From: Flavobacterium branchiarum
GTDB lineage: Bacteria > Bacteroidota > Bacteroidia > Flavobacteriales > Flavobacteriaceae
Assembly (NCBI RefSeq): GCF_030409845.1
Contig: NZ_JAUFQQ010000003.1
Span: 1 to 64,000, forward strand
Length of the DNA: 64,000 bases
Direction of reading: 5' to 3'
Both the position numbers and the translations under genes were made by a program. The notes beneath the pieces are model-generated. The model saw only the letters and a program-made list of their open reading frames with translations, did no database searches and was not told the DNA's origin. Of the stretch, positions 32,241 through 41,548 are shown one piece after another. Numbering within the stretch: the stretch's first letter is position 1; every line of letters starts with the position of its first letter.

Positions 32241-33293
32241 ATGGTAAAGATTAAAAATGAAACTAGAGCTAATATGTCGTTTCATACATTGATAACTGTT
32301 ATTGCGTGCGTACTTGTTTTAAGCGGAATCGTTTTGGGAATTTGGTTTTATGTTTTTAATAAAAACCACGAAGAAACAAATGATGCTCAGGTTGAGCAAT
32401 ATGTTACGCCAATAATGTCGAGAATTACAGGTTATGTTCAGGAGGTTCGTTATGAAGAAAATCAATTTGTTCATAAAGGAGATACTTTGTTGGTTATTGA
32501 TAATCGTGAATACAAATCAAGGTTAGATGTTGCTTTGGCAGATGTAGAAAGTGCTAAAAGAAACAGCATTGTTGTTGAGAAAAACGTGGCAACAACAGCA
32601 AGTGCAACTAGCATTGGAAAATCGCAATTGGCAGCAGCCAAAACAAATCTTTGGAAAACACAATTAGAATATAAACGTTACAAAGCTTTGGTAAAAGAGG
32701 AAGCTGCAACGGAGCAACAATTAGAGAAAGTAAAAGCAGATTACGAATCGGCTCAGGCTCAGTATCAAGAAATGAGTAACCGAATTGAATCTTCTAATTT
32801 AAGTACATCTCAGGCGGCTGCGAATGTTCCTACTGCTCAAACAGTAATTCAGTCTAAACAAGCTTTGGTTGATAACGCTGCTTTGTTTCTTTCGTACACG
32901 GTTATTACTGCTCCTTATGACGGATGGGTTGCTAAGAAAACAATTCAGCCAGGACAAATGGTAAAAGAGGGGCAAACGCTACTTTCGATGGTTAGTAAAG
33001 AAAAATGGATTACGGCAAACTTTAAAGAGACACAAGTGCAATTCTTGACTATTGGGCAGGAAGTTGAAATACATGCTGATGCACTTAATGATAAAGATTT
33101 TGTGGGTGTTATAGCTTCGCTATCTCCTGCTAGTGGTGCGCGATTCTCATTATTGCCACCAGATAATGCAACTGGAAACTTTATTAAGATTGAACAAAGA
33201 ATTCCAGTAAGAATAAAATTAAAAGACACAAGTGAACAAGCTGACTTCCTTCGTGCCGGGATGAATATAACTGTTGTAGCCGAACACAAATAA
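32241..33293 (+). CDS. HlyD/EmrA-type membrane fusion protein
   Basis: A 350-residue periplasmic adaptor. One membrane segment near the N-terminus (TLITVIACVLVLSGIVLGIW), then the lipoyl half-motif NHEETNDAQVEQYVTPI, typical of EmrA, a coiled-coil hairpin of about 120 residues rich in Ala/Gln, and the second lipoyl half with YTVITAPYDGWVAKKTI. The C-terminal beta-barrel ends RAGMNITVVAE. It links the MFS pump to the TolC-like channel. The next gene starts after 4 bp. Confidence 0.92.
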   Translation: MVKIKNETRANMSFHTLITVIACVLVLSGIVLGIWFYVFNKNHEETNDAQVEQYVTPIMSRITGYVQEVRYEENQFVHKGDTLLVIDNREYKSRLDVALADVESAKRNSIVVEKNVATTASATSIGKSQLAAAKTNLWKTQLEYKRYKALVKEEAATEQQLEKVKADYESAQAQYQEMSNRIESSNLSTSQAAANVPTAQTVIQSKQALVDNAALFLSYTVITAPYDGWVAKKTIQPGQMVKEGQTLLSMVSKEKWITANFKETQVQFLTIGQEVEIHADALNDKDFVGVIASLSPASGARFSLLPPDNATGNFIKIEQRIPVRIKLKDTSEQADFLRAGMNITVVAEHK

Positions 33294-33297
33294 CATA

Positions 33298-34887
33298 ATG
33301 TTAGACAATACGAGCGTTTTTAAATCATGGGTTCCCAATTGGGCAATCATTGTAATCTTGTTTTTTTGCATGTTACATTCAATGATTTTGTTGGGAGTTT
33401 ACTCTTCAAATGTTACTTATGCATCTAGTTTTCTGGATATAGAGCCTGAAGATTTACAATTTTCTATGTGTGTTACCTATGGAACATTGCTTGCCACAAT
33501 ATTAATAGAGAGTAGATTCTCTAAGTTTTTTCCAACCAAAAAATACTTGATTGCTGTATTTTGTTTGGTAGCTATTACAATAATGTTATCGGCTTACGTT
33601 AAGAATTTTTCGTTATTCATTATGATAAGAATGGCTGAGGGCTTTTTAATGGCGTTACCAGGTGTTCCGTTAAGGCAGTTATTAATTACCCGATTTAAAT
33701 CTAAAAATGCAATTATAATTGGATTTACGTTTAATTATGGAGCCTTGTTATTATCATCACCTTTTATAATGAATATTGCTGTTTGGCTTTTAGAGAATTA
33801 CGATTGGAGATACATGGCATACGGATCGGCAGCATTTCAGGTTATTTGTGTTTTATTAATCATGATAACGTTTAATGATAGTCGTCTTCATCGAAAAATT
33901 CCATTGTATCAAATAGATTGGACTAGTTTTGTTTTATTACTAACAGCTATATTATGTGGAGCTTATTTCTTTGTTTACGCAGAGAAAAAATATTGGTTTG
34001 AATCTTTTGAAATTCGTGTTGCATTAATAGCTTCTTTAATTGCGACAGGTTTGTTTATTTTTAGGCAATTGCATGTAAAGCGTCCTTGTTTTGATTTGAA
34101 TGTCTTTCGATATGCTAATTTGCGAATCGGTTTTCTGTTGTTTTTCCTTTTTTATATAGGTAGAGCAACGCTTAACATTTGTCATAGCACCATGTTTAGC
34201 GTTTGGAATTGGGAGCCATCGCGTGTAGCTCATATTCAGTATCTTAATGTAATTGGAAATGTAATCGGAATGGTTTTGGCAGCAATTTTTCTAGCTAAAA
34301 CAGTAGCGTCTAAATATATTTTTATGCTAGGATTTTTTATTCTAGCAGTATTTCATCTGTGGTTTACGTTTCTTTTTGTGCCAGATATTTCATTATCTAC
34401 AATGGCAATACCATATGTTTTACAAGGAGTTGCAGTAGGAATTTTGTTTGTGCCATTAGTTTTGTTCACCATGTCATCAGTTCCATCAGGTTTAGCACCT
34501 TATTCAGGAGCAATAGGGGTTTCTGGTCGTTTTTGGGGAAGCACGATAGGATTTTGTATTATGCAAAATGCTGAGAAATTTTTCCAAAAATCACATTTTA
34601 CAAAACTAACTCAGTTTGTTGTACCCGAAAGTCCTGAGACACAAAATAGAATTGCTCAAACTGCTCAAAGTTTCATTAGTAAAGGTTTTAATCCGGATGA
34701 AGCTAATCTATTGGCCATGAAGCAAATTTCAGGTTCTATTACCAAGCAATCTATCTTATTGTCTAATATGGAGATTTTTACCCTTGTTGGATACGGACTA
34801 TTAATCGTAGTACTGTTTCTTGCAATTAATCAACACCTGAAAAAGAGTTTTGATGTCTTTAGAAATAGAGTTTGGAATAGTTTTTAA
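33298..34887 (+). CDS. MFS drug exporter, EmrB/DHA2-like
   Basis: A 529-residue transporter with about 14 hydrophobic segments, as in DHA2 pumps that work with EmrA and TolC. It begins WVPNWAIIVILFFCMLHSMI and shows a motif-A-like region near LITRFKSKNAIIIGFTF and motif-C-like GVSGRFWGSTIGF. Bacteroidetes versions often lack a perfect RxGRR motif. It is the last gene of the tripartite operon and is followed by a strong bidirectional terminator. Likely substrates are hydrophobic drugs or toxic metabolites. Confidence 0.88.
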   Translation: MLDNTSVFKSWVPNWAIIVILFFCMLHSMILLGVYSSNVTYASSFLDIEPEDLQFSMCVTYGTLLATILIESRFSKFFPTKKYLIAVFCLVAITIMLSAYVKNFSLFIMIRMAEGFLMALPGVPLRQLLITRFKSKNAIIIGFTFNYGALLLSSPFIMNIAVWLLENYDWRYMAYGSAAFQVICVLLIMITFNDSRLHRKIPLYQIDWTSFVLLLTAILCGAYFFVYAEKKYWFESFEIRVALIASLIATGLFIFRQLHVKRPCFDLNVFRYANLRIGFLLFFLFYIGRATLNICHSTMFSVWNWEPSRVAHIQYLNVIGNVIGMVLAAIFLAKTVASKYIFMLGFFILAVFHLWFTFLFVPDISLSTMAIPYVLQGVAVGILFVPLVLFTMSSVPSGLAPYSGAIGVSGRFWGSTIGFCIMQNAEKFFQKSHFTKLTQFVVPESPETQNRIAQTAQSFISKGFNPDEANLLAMKQISGSITKQSILLSNMEIFTLVGYGLLIVVLFLAINQHLKKSFDVFRNRVWNSF

Positions 34888-34895
34888 GTCCAGCC

Positions 34896-34935
34896 TAGAA
34901 TCCGTATTAGACGTCTAATGCGGATTCTGTTTTTA
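34896..34935. terminator. Bidirectional terminator between efflux operon and DUF456 gene
   Basis: AGAATCCGTATTAGA / TCTAATGCGGATTCT forms a 14-15 bp stem with one G-U pair, with T run on the plus side (TTTTT) and A-rich sequence upstream. It separates convergent genes. Confidence 0.8.
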
Positions 34936-35433
34936 AAATAGTCCAGCACGATTTTGCCATACAAGCGTAAGGAATAAACCGAAGAATGCAATACAAATCA
35001 TAAAGTTTATAAAGCTCGAAGTTATAAAGCCGATAAAAGAACCTGTAGCTGCTTTTAAGGCGCGATTATGATCTTTTTTGTCGTAGATAAGCTCTCCAAT
35101 AAATGCTCCAACAAATGGGCCAATAATAAAACCAAGTGGAATTGGAATAAATATCCCTACCACTAAGCCAATATTAGTTCCCCAAATACCATATTTGCTC
35201 CCTCCAAATTTCTTGGTGCCTTTAGCTGGGATAATGTAGTTTAGAATAGAAATGATGATTGTAATTGCAAGCGTAACACCTAGAACCCAATAATTCATTG
35301 GTACTGCTTTTGTTAGGTAAAGCAATAATAACCCTAGCCAACTTAGGCCTATTCCTGGTAAAACAGGCAGGAAACTACCTAAAATCCCAATAATCATGCA
35401 TGTAAAACCGAGTAACAATAATAGTGTATCCAT
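34933..35433 (-). CDS. DUF456 family membrane protein
   Basis: A small inner-membrane protein of 166 residues with 4-5 hydrophobic segments. Conserved features of DUF456 are seen: GILGSFLPVLPGIGLSWLGL near the N-terminus, a GGSKYGIWG-type cytosolic loop and GFIIGPFVGAFIGELI, the Gly-rich helix pair. The frame is open 22 residues further to 35499, but that extension overlaps the start of the divergent gene at 35482 and is basic, so the Met at 35433 (DTLLLLLGF) is preferred. Function unknown. Confidence 0.85.
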   Translation of the reverse strand: MDTLLLLLGFTCMIIGILGSFLPVLPGIGLSWLGLLLLYLTKAVPMNYWVLGVTLAITIIISILNYIIPAKGTKKFGGSKYGIWGTNIGLVVGIFIPIPLGFIIGPFVGAFIGELIYDKKDHNRALKAATGSFIGFITSSFINFMICIAFFGLFLTLVWQNRAGLF

Positions 35434-35481
35434 ATAATTTTTTGTAATTTTGCGTTTATAATTCTTTAGTGAAACTCGACT

Positions 35482-35865
35482 ATGTTTAGAATTTTGCAAT
35501 TAATGTTGTTTTGTTTTTTGATTTTTTCAATCAATACAAATGGATATGCGCAAACTAAAAAACTTTCAATAGACGATCGACTACTTCAGGATAGCATTTA
35601 TAAAAGTAATAAGAAAAAAGTATTAAATTTTTCAATGAAAGATTTTGATGCTCTTTTTTTTGATTTCTTTACTGTTAAAAGCAATCCAGATGTTGTTTTA
35701 ACTAAAACACAGTTTTATAATTATACAGTTCAAATTGCCACTTTTTCTGACCGATTAGCAATTTTATATCCTGCTGAAAAAGTAATTGCGGCAAAGAATA
35801 AAGAACATTGGCTTTCAGAAAGTTATGAGGATTATTTGTTATTCAAAGCTTCTCAAAAAAAATAA
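35482..35865 (+). CDS. Secreted protein of unknown function
   Basis: A 127-residue protein with a clear signal peptide (ILQLMLFCFLIFSINTNGYA, cleaved before QTKK). The mature part is polar with LNFSMKDFDALFFDFFTVKS and no recognisable domain. It is divergent from the DUF456 gene and followed after 42 bp by a small lipoprotein gene, so these two may form an operon. TAATTTTG at 35445-35452 may be its -7 box. Confidence 0.75.
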   Translation: MFRILQLMLFCFLIFSINTNGYAQTKKLSIDDRLLQDSIYKSNKKKVLNFSMKDFDALFFDFFTVKSNPDVVLTKTQFYNYTVQIATFSDRLAILYPAEKVIAAKNKEHWLSESYEDYLLFKASQKK

Positions 35866-35907
35866 TTGTATTTTTATAAATTAATAGTTCAATTCTAAAT
35901 CAATCCC

Positions 35908-36384
35908 TTGAAGCAAATTTCCCTTTTATTAGTAATCATTTTGTTTAACTCTTGTCAATATTTTGAGAAGCAGGTGCCTTCTGAAAAAGAATTATTGCAA
36001 AAAGAGCTAAAATCGATTAATTGGAAAGAAGTTGATGAATTTCCATCGGTAGTAGAATGTGAAAAAATTGAAAATAAAAAGCAACGCCAACAATGTTTTT
36101 TTGAAATAATGACACAGCTCATTCAGCAAAAACTAAGTAGCGATACACTTGCAATTCTTTATCCTGAATTGGATACTATCGAAGTAAAAGTGACTATTTT
36201 TCCAAATGCTACAATGAAATTCGAACCACAGTTTCCAAAAGATTCAGTGGCTTATGACACAGTTAAGATTGATAGCATTCTGCGCGCACGTTTAGTAGAT
36301 TTTCCTAAAGTCAATCCCGCCATAAAACGTGGTATTCCTGTAAAAACTCAGTTTATATTACCAGTAATTCTTAAGGTAGAATAA
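35908..36384 (+). CDS. Small lipoprotein with TonB C-terminal-like end
   Basis: A 158-residue lipoprotein starting with TTG (the only suitable start; KQISLLLVIILFNSC gives a lipobox at Cys16). The C-terminal 25 residues, NPAIKRGIPVKTQFILPVIL, resemble the end of TonB/CtpA domains (PAxxxGxxVxxxFxLPIxF), but the rest is unusual and there is no proline-rich linker or membrane anchor. The family is not established. It lies between a secreted protein and a convergent flippase-like gene. Confidence 0.65.
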   Translation: MKQISLLLVIILFNSCQYFEKQVPSEKELLQKELKSINWKEVDEFPSVVECEKIENKKQRQQCFFEIMTQLIQQKLSSDTLAILYPELDTIEVKVTIFPNATMKFEPQFPKDSVAYDTVKIDSILRARLVDFPKVNPAIKRGIPVKTQFILPVILKVE

Positions 36385-36490
36385 CGATGCCGTTTACTTT
36401 TTTTTAATATTTTGAAAGAAGATAAAAAGTATAGCAACTATCTATGACCAACTAAACAATGAGTCAGTATTATGGAATACTGTTGTATTA

Positions 36491-37435
36491 TTAATTGATG
36501 GCTTTAGTCTTGAAATTCAAAACATAATAACTTCCAATAACAACAGGCAAAACTACATTTAAGAACCACATTAAGGTCGAAATGAAAATTACAATCCATT
36601 CGTTTACGCCAAGTATTCCGAAGAAATATACAGCAACACTTCCTTTTACAGCAAAATCCAAAAACTGAAAAGTAGGCAATGATGAAGCTAGAAAGTAAAC
36701 AGCCGCAACCGTTGCGATTAAGGTAAAATAAGGTAAGTCAACATCAAAAGCTAGAAACAAAAAATAATATTGATGTGAGAATACTAAGTAGCGACAAATC
36801 CCTAAAAGAATGTTTTTTTGATGAATTGATTTCGGAATTTCGTTGATCTTATGAATAAGCTTTTCAATTGAATACCCTTTGATTGCGATTTTTTTTAATA
36901 GAAAAACGACAACAAATAATACTAATAAAAGGGCAAAAAGTAATGCAACAGTTGGCGATGTGATTACATTGTATTTTGAGTTAAAATACAATAAACCAAA
37001 GATTCCAAATATAACAGTGATAACCATTTGTATTCCGTTGCATATCAGATTTAAGAATACTACTTTTTTTGTTTCTTTTTTGTCAAAAAATAATGCTTTC
37101 CCAGCATATTCACCAACGCCATTTGGAGTAAAAAGTCCAGCAGTTAATGCTCCGAGCACTTGTTTTGTAGCTTCGAGTAGTGATATTTTTCGGATAACCT
37201 GAGCTAGATTCTGCCATTTCAAAATTTCAAAATAACGATTTAAAACGCTCAGTAATAAAATAAAGGCAATTCCAGAAACCGATTGATTCTTTTTAAATAA
37301 AATAATAAATTTTTCCCAGTCGAGTTTATCGTTTTGTGCAAGTTGATTATAAATAAAATAAAATGCGCCACCTACAATCAAAAGTTTGATTACAAGAACA
37401 AGGAATTGTTTAGCTTTGTGAGGAATTGAAATCAT
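36491..37435 (-). CDS. Lysylphosphatidylglycerol synthase TM-region/UPF0104 family protein
   Basis: A 314-residue integral membrane protein with about eight helices. The pattern RYFEILKWQNLAQVIR and GVGEYAGKALFFDKKETKK corresponds to the conserved arginine and GExxGR-like motifs of the UPF0104 family (the flippase-like part of MprF). It lacks an aminoacyltransferase domain. In Bacteroidetes such proteins are thought to act in lipid or glycan handling. It is convergent with its left neighbour and has an AT-rich gap with CACAAAGTCACGCAAAGAC repeats on its upstream side. Confidence 0.8.
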   Translation of the reverse strand: MISIPHKAKQFLVLVIKLLIVGGAFYFIYNQLAQNDKLDWEKFIILFKKNQSVSGIAFILLLSVLNRYFEILKWQNLAQVIRKISLLEATKQVLGALTAGLFTPNGVGEYAGKALFFDKKETKKVVFLNLICNGIQMVITVIFGIFGLLYFNSKYNVITSPTVALLFALLLVLFVVVFLLKKIAIKGYSIEKLIHKINEIPKSIHQKNILLGICRYLVFSHQYYFLFLAFDVDLPYFTLIATVAAVYFLASSLPTFQFLDFAVKGSVAVYFFGILGVNEWIVIFISTLMWFLNVVLPVVIGSYYVLNFKTKAIN

Positions 37436-37572
37436 GCCACAAAGTAAAGGAAAAACTATTACACAAAGTCACGCAAAGACTCACAGAGTTTCGCAAAAGA
37501 CTGTTTTTTTCAATACATAATCAAACTTTGTGTGTTTTGAGTCTCCTTTGAGAATCTTCGTGAAATAAAAAA

Positions 37573-38130
37573 ATGACAAAAGAACGCATCATATTAGGAA
37601 TCGACCCAGGAACAACCATTATGGGTTTTGGGTTGATAAAAATCGTCAATAAAAAAATGGAATTTTTACAGCTCAACGAACTGCAATTATCCAAATACGA
37701 CAATCATTACCAAAAGCTTAAACTCATTTTTGAACGTACCATTGAGTTAATTGAAACACATCATCCAGATGAAATTGCTATTGAAGCACCTTTCTTTGGT
37801 AAAAATGTTCAGTCGATGTTAAAGTTAGGACGAGCTCAAGGAGTTGCAATGGCAGCGGGGCTTTCTAGAGATATTCCGATAACCGAATACGAACCTAAAA
37901 AGATAAAAATGGCGATTACCGGAAATGGAAATGCCAGTAAAGAACAAGTTGCTAAAATGCTACAACAACTTTTAGGATTAAAAGAATTGCCTAAGAATCT
38001 CGATTCAACAGATGGTTTGGCAGCAGCAGTTTGTCACTTTTTCAACTCAGGAAAAGTAATTGGTGAAAAAAGTTATTCAGGTTGGGATTCCTTTGTAAAA
38101 CAAAATGAAGAACGAGTTAAAAAAAAGTAG
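37573..38130 (+). CDS. ruvC: Holliday junction resolvase RuvC
   Basis: A 185-residue endonuclease that cleaves four-way junctions in recombination with RuvAB. The first catalytic Asp is Asp11 in LGIDPGTTIMGFG, Glu lies in DEIAIEAPFFGKNVQS, and the C-terminal acidic residues are in NLDSTDGLAAAVCHFF. Length and motif spacing are standard. HemW follows after 56 bp on the same strand. Confidence 0.96.
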   Translation: MTKERIILGIDPGTTIMGFGLIKIVNKKMEFLQLNELQLSKYDNHYQKLKLIFERTIELIETHHPDEIAIEAPFFGKNVQSMLKLGRAQGVAMAAGLSRDIPITEYEPKKIKMAITGNGNASKEQVAKMLQQLLGLKELPKNLDSTDGLAAAVCHFFNSGKVIGEKSYSGWDSFVKQNEERVKKK

Positions 38131-38186
38131 TGTTCAGTCACAGTTTTCAGTTAATGTAGACTGTTATAGAACGATAAACAAAAAAA

Positions 38187-39320
38187 ATGAGCGGAATATA
38201 TATCCATATCCCTTTTTGTAAGCAAGCATGTAATTATTGCGACTTTCATTTCTCGACTTCGATGAAAAAGAAAGAAGACATGGTTTTGGCTATCGCCAAA
38301 GAGATTTCTATGCGCAAAAATGAATTTGAAAATGAAATTGTCGAGACCATTTATTTCGGTGGAGGAACTCCCTCGGTATTAACTTGTGATGAAATTCAGT
38401 TTTTAATTGCAACCGTTTATGACAATTATAAAGTAATAGCAAATCCAGAGGTCACACTCGAGGCAAATCCGGATGATTTATCTACCGAGAAAATAATCGA
38501 ATTGTCTAAAAGTCCTATTAACCGATTGAGTATTGGAATCCAATCTTTTTTTGAAGATGATTTGAAGATGATGAATCGCGCTCATAATTCGGCGGAAGCC
38601 AAAAAATGCTTGGAGGAAGTAACGAAATATTTTGATAATATTTCTTTAGATTTAATATATGGTGTTCCCGGAATGAGTAATGAAAAATGGAAACAGAATA
38701 TCGAGACCGCTTTGAGTTTTGGTGTTCCGCATATTTCGAGTTATGCTTTGACAGTGGAGCCCAAAACAGCATTGAATAAACTAATCCAGACAGGAAAAGT
38801 GGCAAAACCTAATGATGAAGTGGCTTCTGCACATTTTATGATTTTGGTTGAAACCCTTGAAGCGAATGGTTTTATTCATTATGAATTATCAAACTTCGGA
38901 AAGGAAAACTTTTTTTCTAAAAATAATTCAGCCTATTGGTTGGGTAAAAAATATATTGGAATCGGTCCTTCGGCACATAGTTACGATGGTGTTTCAAGAA
39001 GTTGGAATATCGCTAATAACTCCATTTATATAAAATCAATTCAAGAAAACCAATTGCCTAATGAAATTGAAGTTCTTTCGCTATCCGATCGCTATAATGA
39101 GTATATCATGACTGGATTAAGAACAATCTGGGGAGTTTCGTTGGAGAGAATCGAAAAAGAATTTGGAACTGATTATTTGGTTTATCTAAAAAAACAAGCC
39201 AAAAAGTTTCTTGATGATGAGTTGGTTTTTATTAAGGATAATATCTTAAGACCAACAGCAAAAGGAAAATTCTTAACTGATGGAATAGCATCTGATTTAT
39301 TTTACTTAAATTCGGATTAA
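38187..39320 (+). CDS. hemW: Radical SAM heme chaperone HemW
   Basis: A 377-residue radical SAM protein. The iron-sulfur motif is Cys11-x3-Cys15-x2-Cys18 in IHIPFCKQACNYCDFH, followed by the HemN/HemW signatures YFGGGTPSVL and RLSIGIQSF. The C-terminal HemN domain has the GxRT-like MTGLRTIWGVS. Size fits HemW (heme insertion into respiratory enzymes) rather than the larger HemN coproporphyrinogen dehydrogenase, and the extra N-terminal Cys typical of HemN is absent. Confidence 0.94.
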   Translation: MSGIYIHIPFCKQACNYCDFHFSTSMKKKEDMVLAIAKEISMRKNEFENEIVETIYFGGGTPSVLTCDEIQFLIATVYDNYKVIANPEVTLEANPDDLSTEKIIELSKSPINRLSIGIQSFFEDDLKMMNRAHNSAEAKKCLEEVTKYFDNISLDLIYGVPGMSNEKWKQNIETALSFGVPHISSYALTVEPKTALNKLIQTGKVAKPNDEVASAHFMILVETLEANGFIHYELSNFGKENFFSKNNSAYWLGKKYIGIGPSAHSYDGVSRSWNIANNSIYIKSIQENQLPNEIEVLSLSDRYNEYIMTGLRTIWGVSLERIEKEFGTDYLVYLKKQAKKFLDDELVFIKDNILRPTAKGKFLTDGIASDLFYLNSD

Positions 39321-39437
39321 AGATTACTATTTTTTTTTATTTTGTAAGAATAGTTCCTGTTTTTATTTTTTAAATACTAGATTTGTTGTCGTAAATATTC
39401 CGAAATGGAATAGGTTTTTGCGGTTAAACTACAAATT

Positions 39438-39815
39438 ATGAGTGAAAATGAATTATCAAGAATTGTTTTTGATTCGGCATTAAAGGTACATAAGGCGCTT
39501 GGTCCTGGTTTATTAGAAAGTGCTTATGAAGAGTGTTTAATTTTTGAACTGAAAAAAGTAGGTTTGAAAATTGAAAAACAGAAAGCTCTACCTTTGATTT
39601 ATGAAGATGTTAAATTAGATATTGGTTATCGATTAGATATTATAGTAGAAAATAAATTAATTTTAGAGATAAAATCTGTTGTTGCTTTAAATGATGTTCA
39701 TTTTGCGCAGTTAATGACTTATTTAAAACTAACGAATTGTAAATTGGGTTTACTCATAAATTTCAATGTTGTTTTAATGAAAAATGGAATACGTAGGATT
39801 GTGAATAATCTTTGA
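39438..39815 (+). CDS. GxxExxY family protein
   Basis: A 125-residue protein with the defining motif GLLESAYEECL and further LDIGYRLDIIVENKLILEIK, whose D...E-x-K arrangement recalls PD-(D/E)XK nucleases. GxxExxY proteins are small, widespread in environmental bacteria and functionally uncharacterised. It lies immediately before tandem 67-bp repeats rich in CGCAAAG, an association worth noting. The promoter region upstream is AT-rich. Confidence 0.9.
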   Translation: MSENELSRIVFDSALKVHKALGPGLLESAYEECLIFELKKVGLKIEKQKALPLIYEDVKLDIGYRLDIIVENKLILEIKSVVALNDVHFAQLMTYLKLTNCKLGLLINFNVVLMKNGIRRIVNNL

Positions 39816-39823
39816 AAATATTT

Positions 39824-40145
39824 AACCACCAAGTTCGCAAGGGTTTTCGCAAGATTCGCAAAGAAAAATATAGTTTTGCGGAAAGTTTTTAACCGCTAAG
39901 TTCGCAAGGGTTTTCGCAAGGTTCGCAAAGAAAAATATAGTTTTGCGGAAAGTTTTTAACCGCTAAGTTCGCAAGGGATTTCGCAAGGTTCGCAAAGAAA
40001 AATATAGTTTTGCGGAAAGTTTTTAACCGCTAAGTTCGCAAGGGATTTCGCAAGGTTCGCAAAGAAATGATGCAGTTTTCACATACAGCTTTGCGAACTT
40101 TGCGATAAGACAAATGTAAATCTTTGCGCTCCTTGCGGTAAAAAA
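39824..40145. repeat. Tandem 67-bp repeats, 3.5 copies, with related tail
   Basis: Units start at 39824, 39891, 39958 and 40025, each exactly 67 bp, beginning AACC(G/A)C(T/C)AAGTTCGCAAGG and containing TTCGCAAAGAAAAATATAG. The last is partial and changes to CACATACAGCTTTGCGAAC, the unit also found at 41276-41545. This fills the 370-bp gap; no coding frame is credible. Confidence 0.9.
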
Positions 40146-40186
40146 TATTAGCAAGTCTTAATTAAAAACAATAAATAAATAATCTA

Positions 40187-41152
40187 ATGAAAATTACCAT
40201 ACTAGATGATTATCAAAATGCAGTTATAAAACTAGAATCTTTCAAAATGTTGAAAGGATTAGATGTTACTGTTTTAAATTATACAGAAAAAGACAATTCT
40301 AAGCTAGCAGAGTTATTAAAAGACTCCGAAATTATCGTCTTAATTCGTGAAAGAACTGAAATTACCGAAGACCTACTCTCCAGATTACCTAAGTTAAAAC
40401 TTATTAGTCAGACAGGAAAAAAATCGAATCATCTTGATGTTGCTGCATGTACAAAATATAAAGTTGCAGTAGCTGAAGGTATTGGGTCACCTGTTGCTCC
40501 TTCTGAATTTGCTTGGGCGTTAATAATGAATACTGTACGTCAGATTCCACAGGCTATCCAAGGAATGAAGGAAGGTAAGTGGCAAACGAATATTGGTTCT
40601 ACGATAAAAGGGAAAACAATTGGAATCTGGGGTTATGGAAAAATTGGGCAGCAAATTGCAAAATATGCTTCGGTTTTTGGAGCAAGAGTTTTGGTTTGGG
40701 GAAGTGAAAATTCAAGAAATCAGGCAGTGCTTGACGGATTTGACGAGGCTACTTCTAGAGAAGCATTTTTTTCTCAAAGTGATGTGATTACGTTACATAT
40801 TAGACTCAATGAAAGTACTTTTGGAATTGTAAAAGAGACTGATTTGAACTTAATGAAATCTGATGCTGTTTTGATTAATACGGCAAGGGCAGAATTAATA
40901 GAAAAAGGAGCTTTGTTGAAATGTCTAAAAAATGGAAGACCGGGATTTGCTGGTATAGATGTTTATGAAGAAGAGCCTATTTATGATATGAACTTTGAAT
41001 TACTCCAACTGCCAAATGTTATTTGTACGCCTCACATTGGTTATGTAGAGAAAGACAGCTACGAACTGTATTTTGAGAAAGCATTTGAGAATGTAATTAG
41101 CTATATTAATAGAAATCCAACTAATATTGCAAATCCTGAAGTATTAGATTAA
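40187..41152 (+). CDS. D-2-hydroxyacid dehydrogenase family protein
   Basis: A 321-residue NAD-dependent oxidoreductase. The Rossmann motif is GKTIGIWGYGKIGQQIAKYA, the catalytic Arg lies in LINTARAELIEKGAL, Glu in GIDVYEEEPI and His in VICTPHIGYVEKD, the Arg/Glu/His triad of the family. Length is typical. The substrate cannot be told from sequence; close relatives are annotated as phosphoglycerate dehydrogenase-like or hydroxypyruvate reductase-like. It lies between two arrays of the same repeat family, with no close operon partner. Confidence 0.92.
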   Translation: MKITILDDYQNAVIKLESFKMLKGLDVTVLNYTEKDNSKLAELLKDSEIIVLIRERTEITEDLLSRLPKLKLISQTGKKSNHLDVAACTKYKVAVAEGIGSPVAPSEFAWALIMNTVRQIPQAIQGMKEGKWQTNIGSTIKGKTIGIWGYGKIGQQIAKYASVFGARVLVWGSENSRNQAVLDGFDEATSREAFFSQSDVITLHIRLNESTFGIVKETDLNLMKSDAVLINTARAELIEKGALLKCLKNGRPGFAGIDVYEEEPIYDMNFELLQLPNVICTPHIGYVEKDSYELYFEKAFENVISYINRNPTNIANPEVLD

Positions 41153-41199
41153 AAGAGGAAATATTCAATCGCAAAGGGGAAAAATTCGTAGTGTTATGA

Positions 41200-41545
41200 A
41201 TAATCTTTGAAAATATTTAACCGCTAAGTCCGCAATGGTTTTCGCAAGGTTTACAAAGAAAAAAAACACAGTTTTCACATACAGCTTTGCGAACTTTGCG
41301 ATAAGACAAATGTAAATCTTTGCGCTCTTTGCGGTAAAAAAAATAGTAGCAAACCTTAGGGAAATAAAATTTTCACATACAGCTTTGCGAACTTTGCGAT
41401 AAGACAAATGTAAATCTTTGCGCTCCTTGCGGTAAAAAAAATAGTAGCAAACCTTAGGGAAATAAAATTTTCACATACAGCTTTGCGAACTTTGCGGTAA
41501 GATAAATGTAAATCCTTGCGTCCCTTGCGGTAAAAAAAAAATAAA
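41200..41545. repeat. Tandem 98-bp repeats, CGCAAAG family
   Basis: Units start at 41276, 41374 and 41472 (98-bp period), each with CACATACAGCTTTGCGAAC, TGTAAATC(T/C)TTGCG and, in the first two, ATAGTAGCAAACCTTAGGG. A partial unit of the 67-bp type precedes them at about 41219. The frame 41165-41407 on the minus strand is a repeat artefact. This fills the 395-bp gap before the cyclase gene. Confidence 0.9.
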
Positions 41546-41548
41546 CCT

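Noticed and set aside
39824..40091. CRISPR array from the regular 67-bp spacing
   Set aside because: The whole 67-bp unit is repeated, with no unique spacers and no cas genes nearby; it is a simple tandem repeat.
41165..41407. 80-residue minus-strand open frame
   Set aside because: Lies entirely within the 98-bp and 67-bp repeat arrays and its translation is itself repetitive; a repeat artefact.
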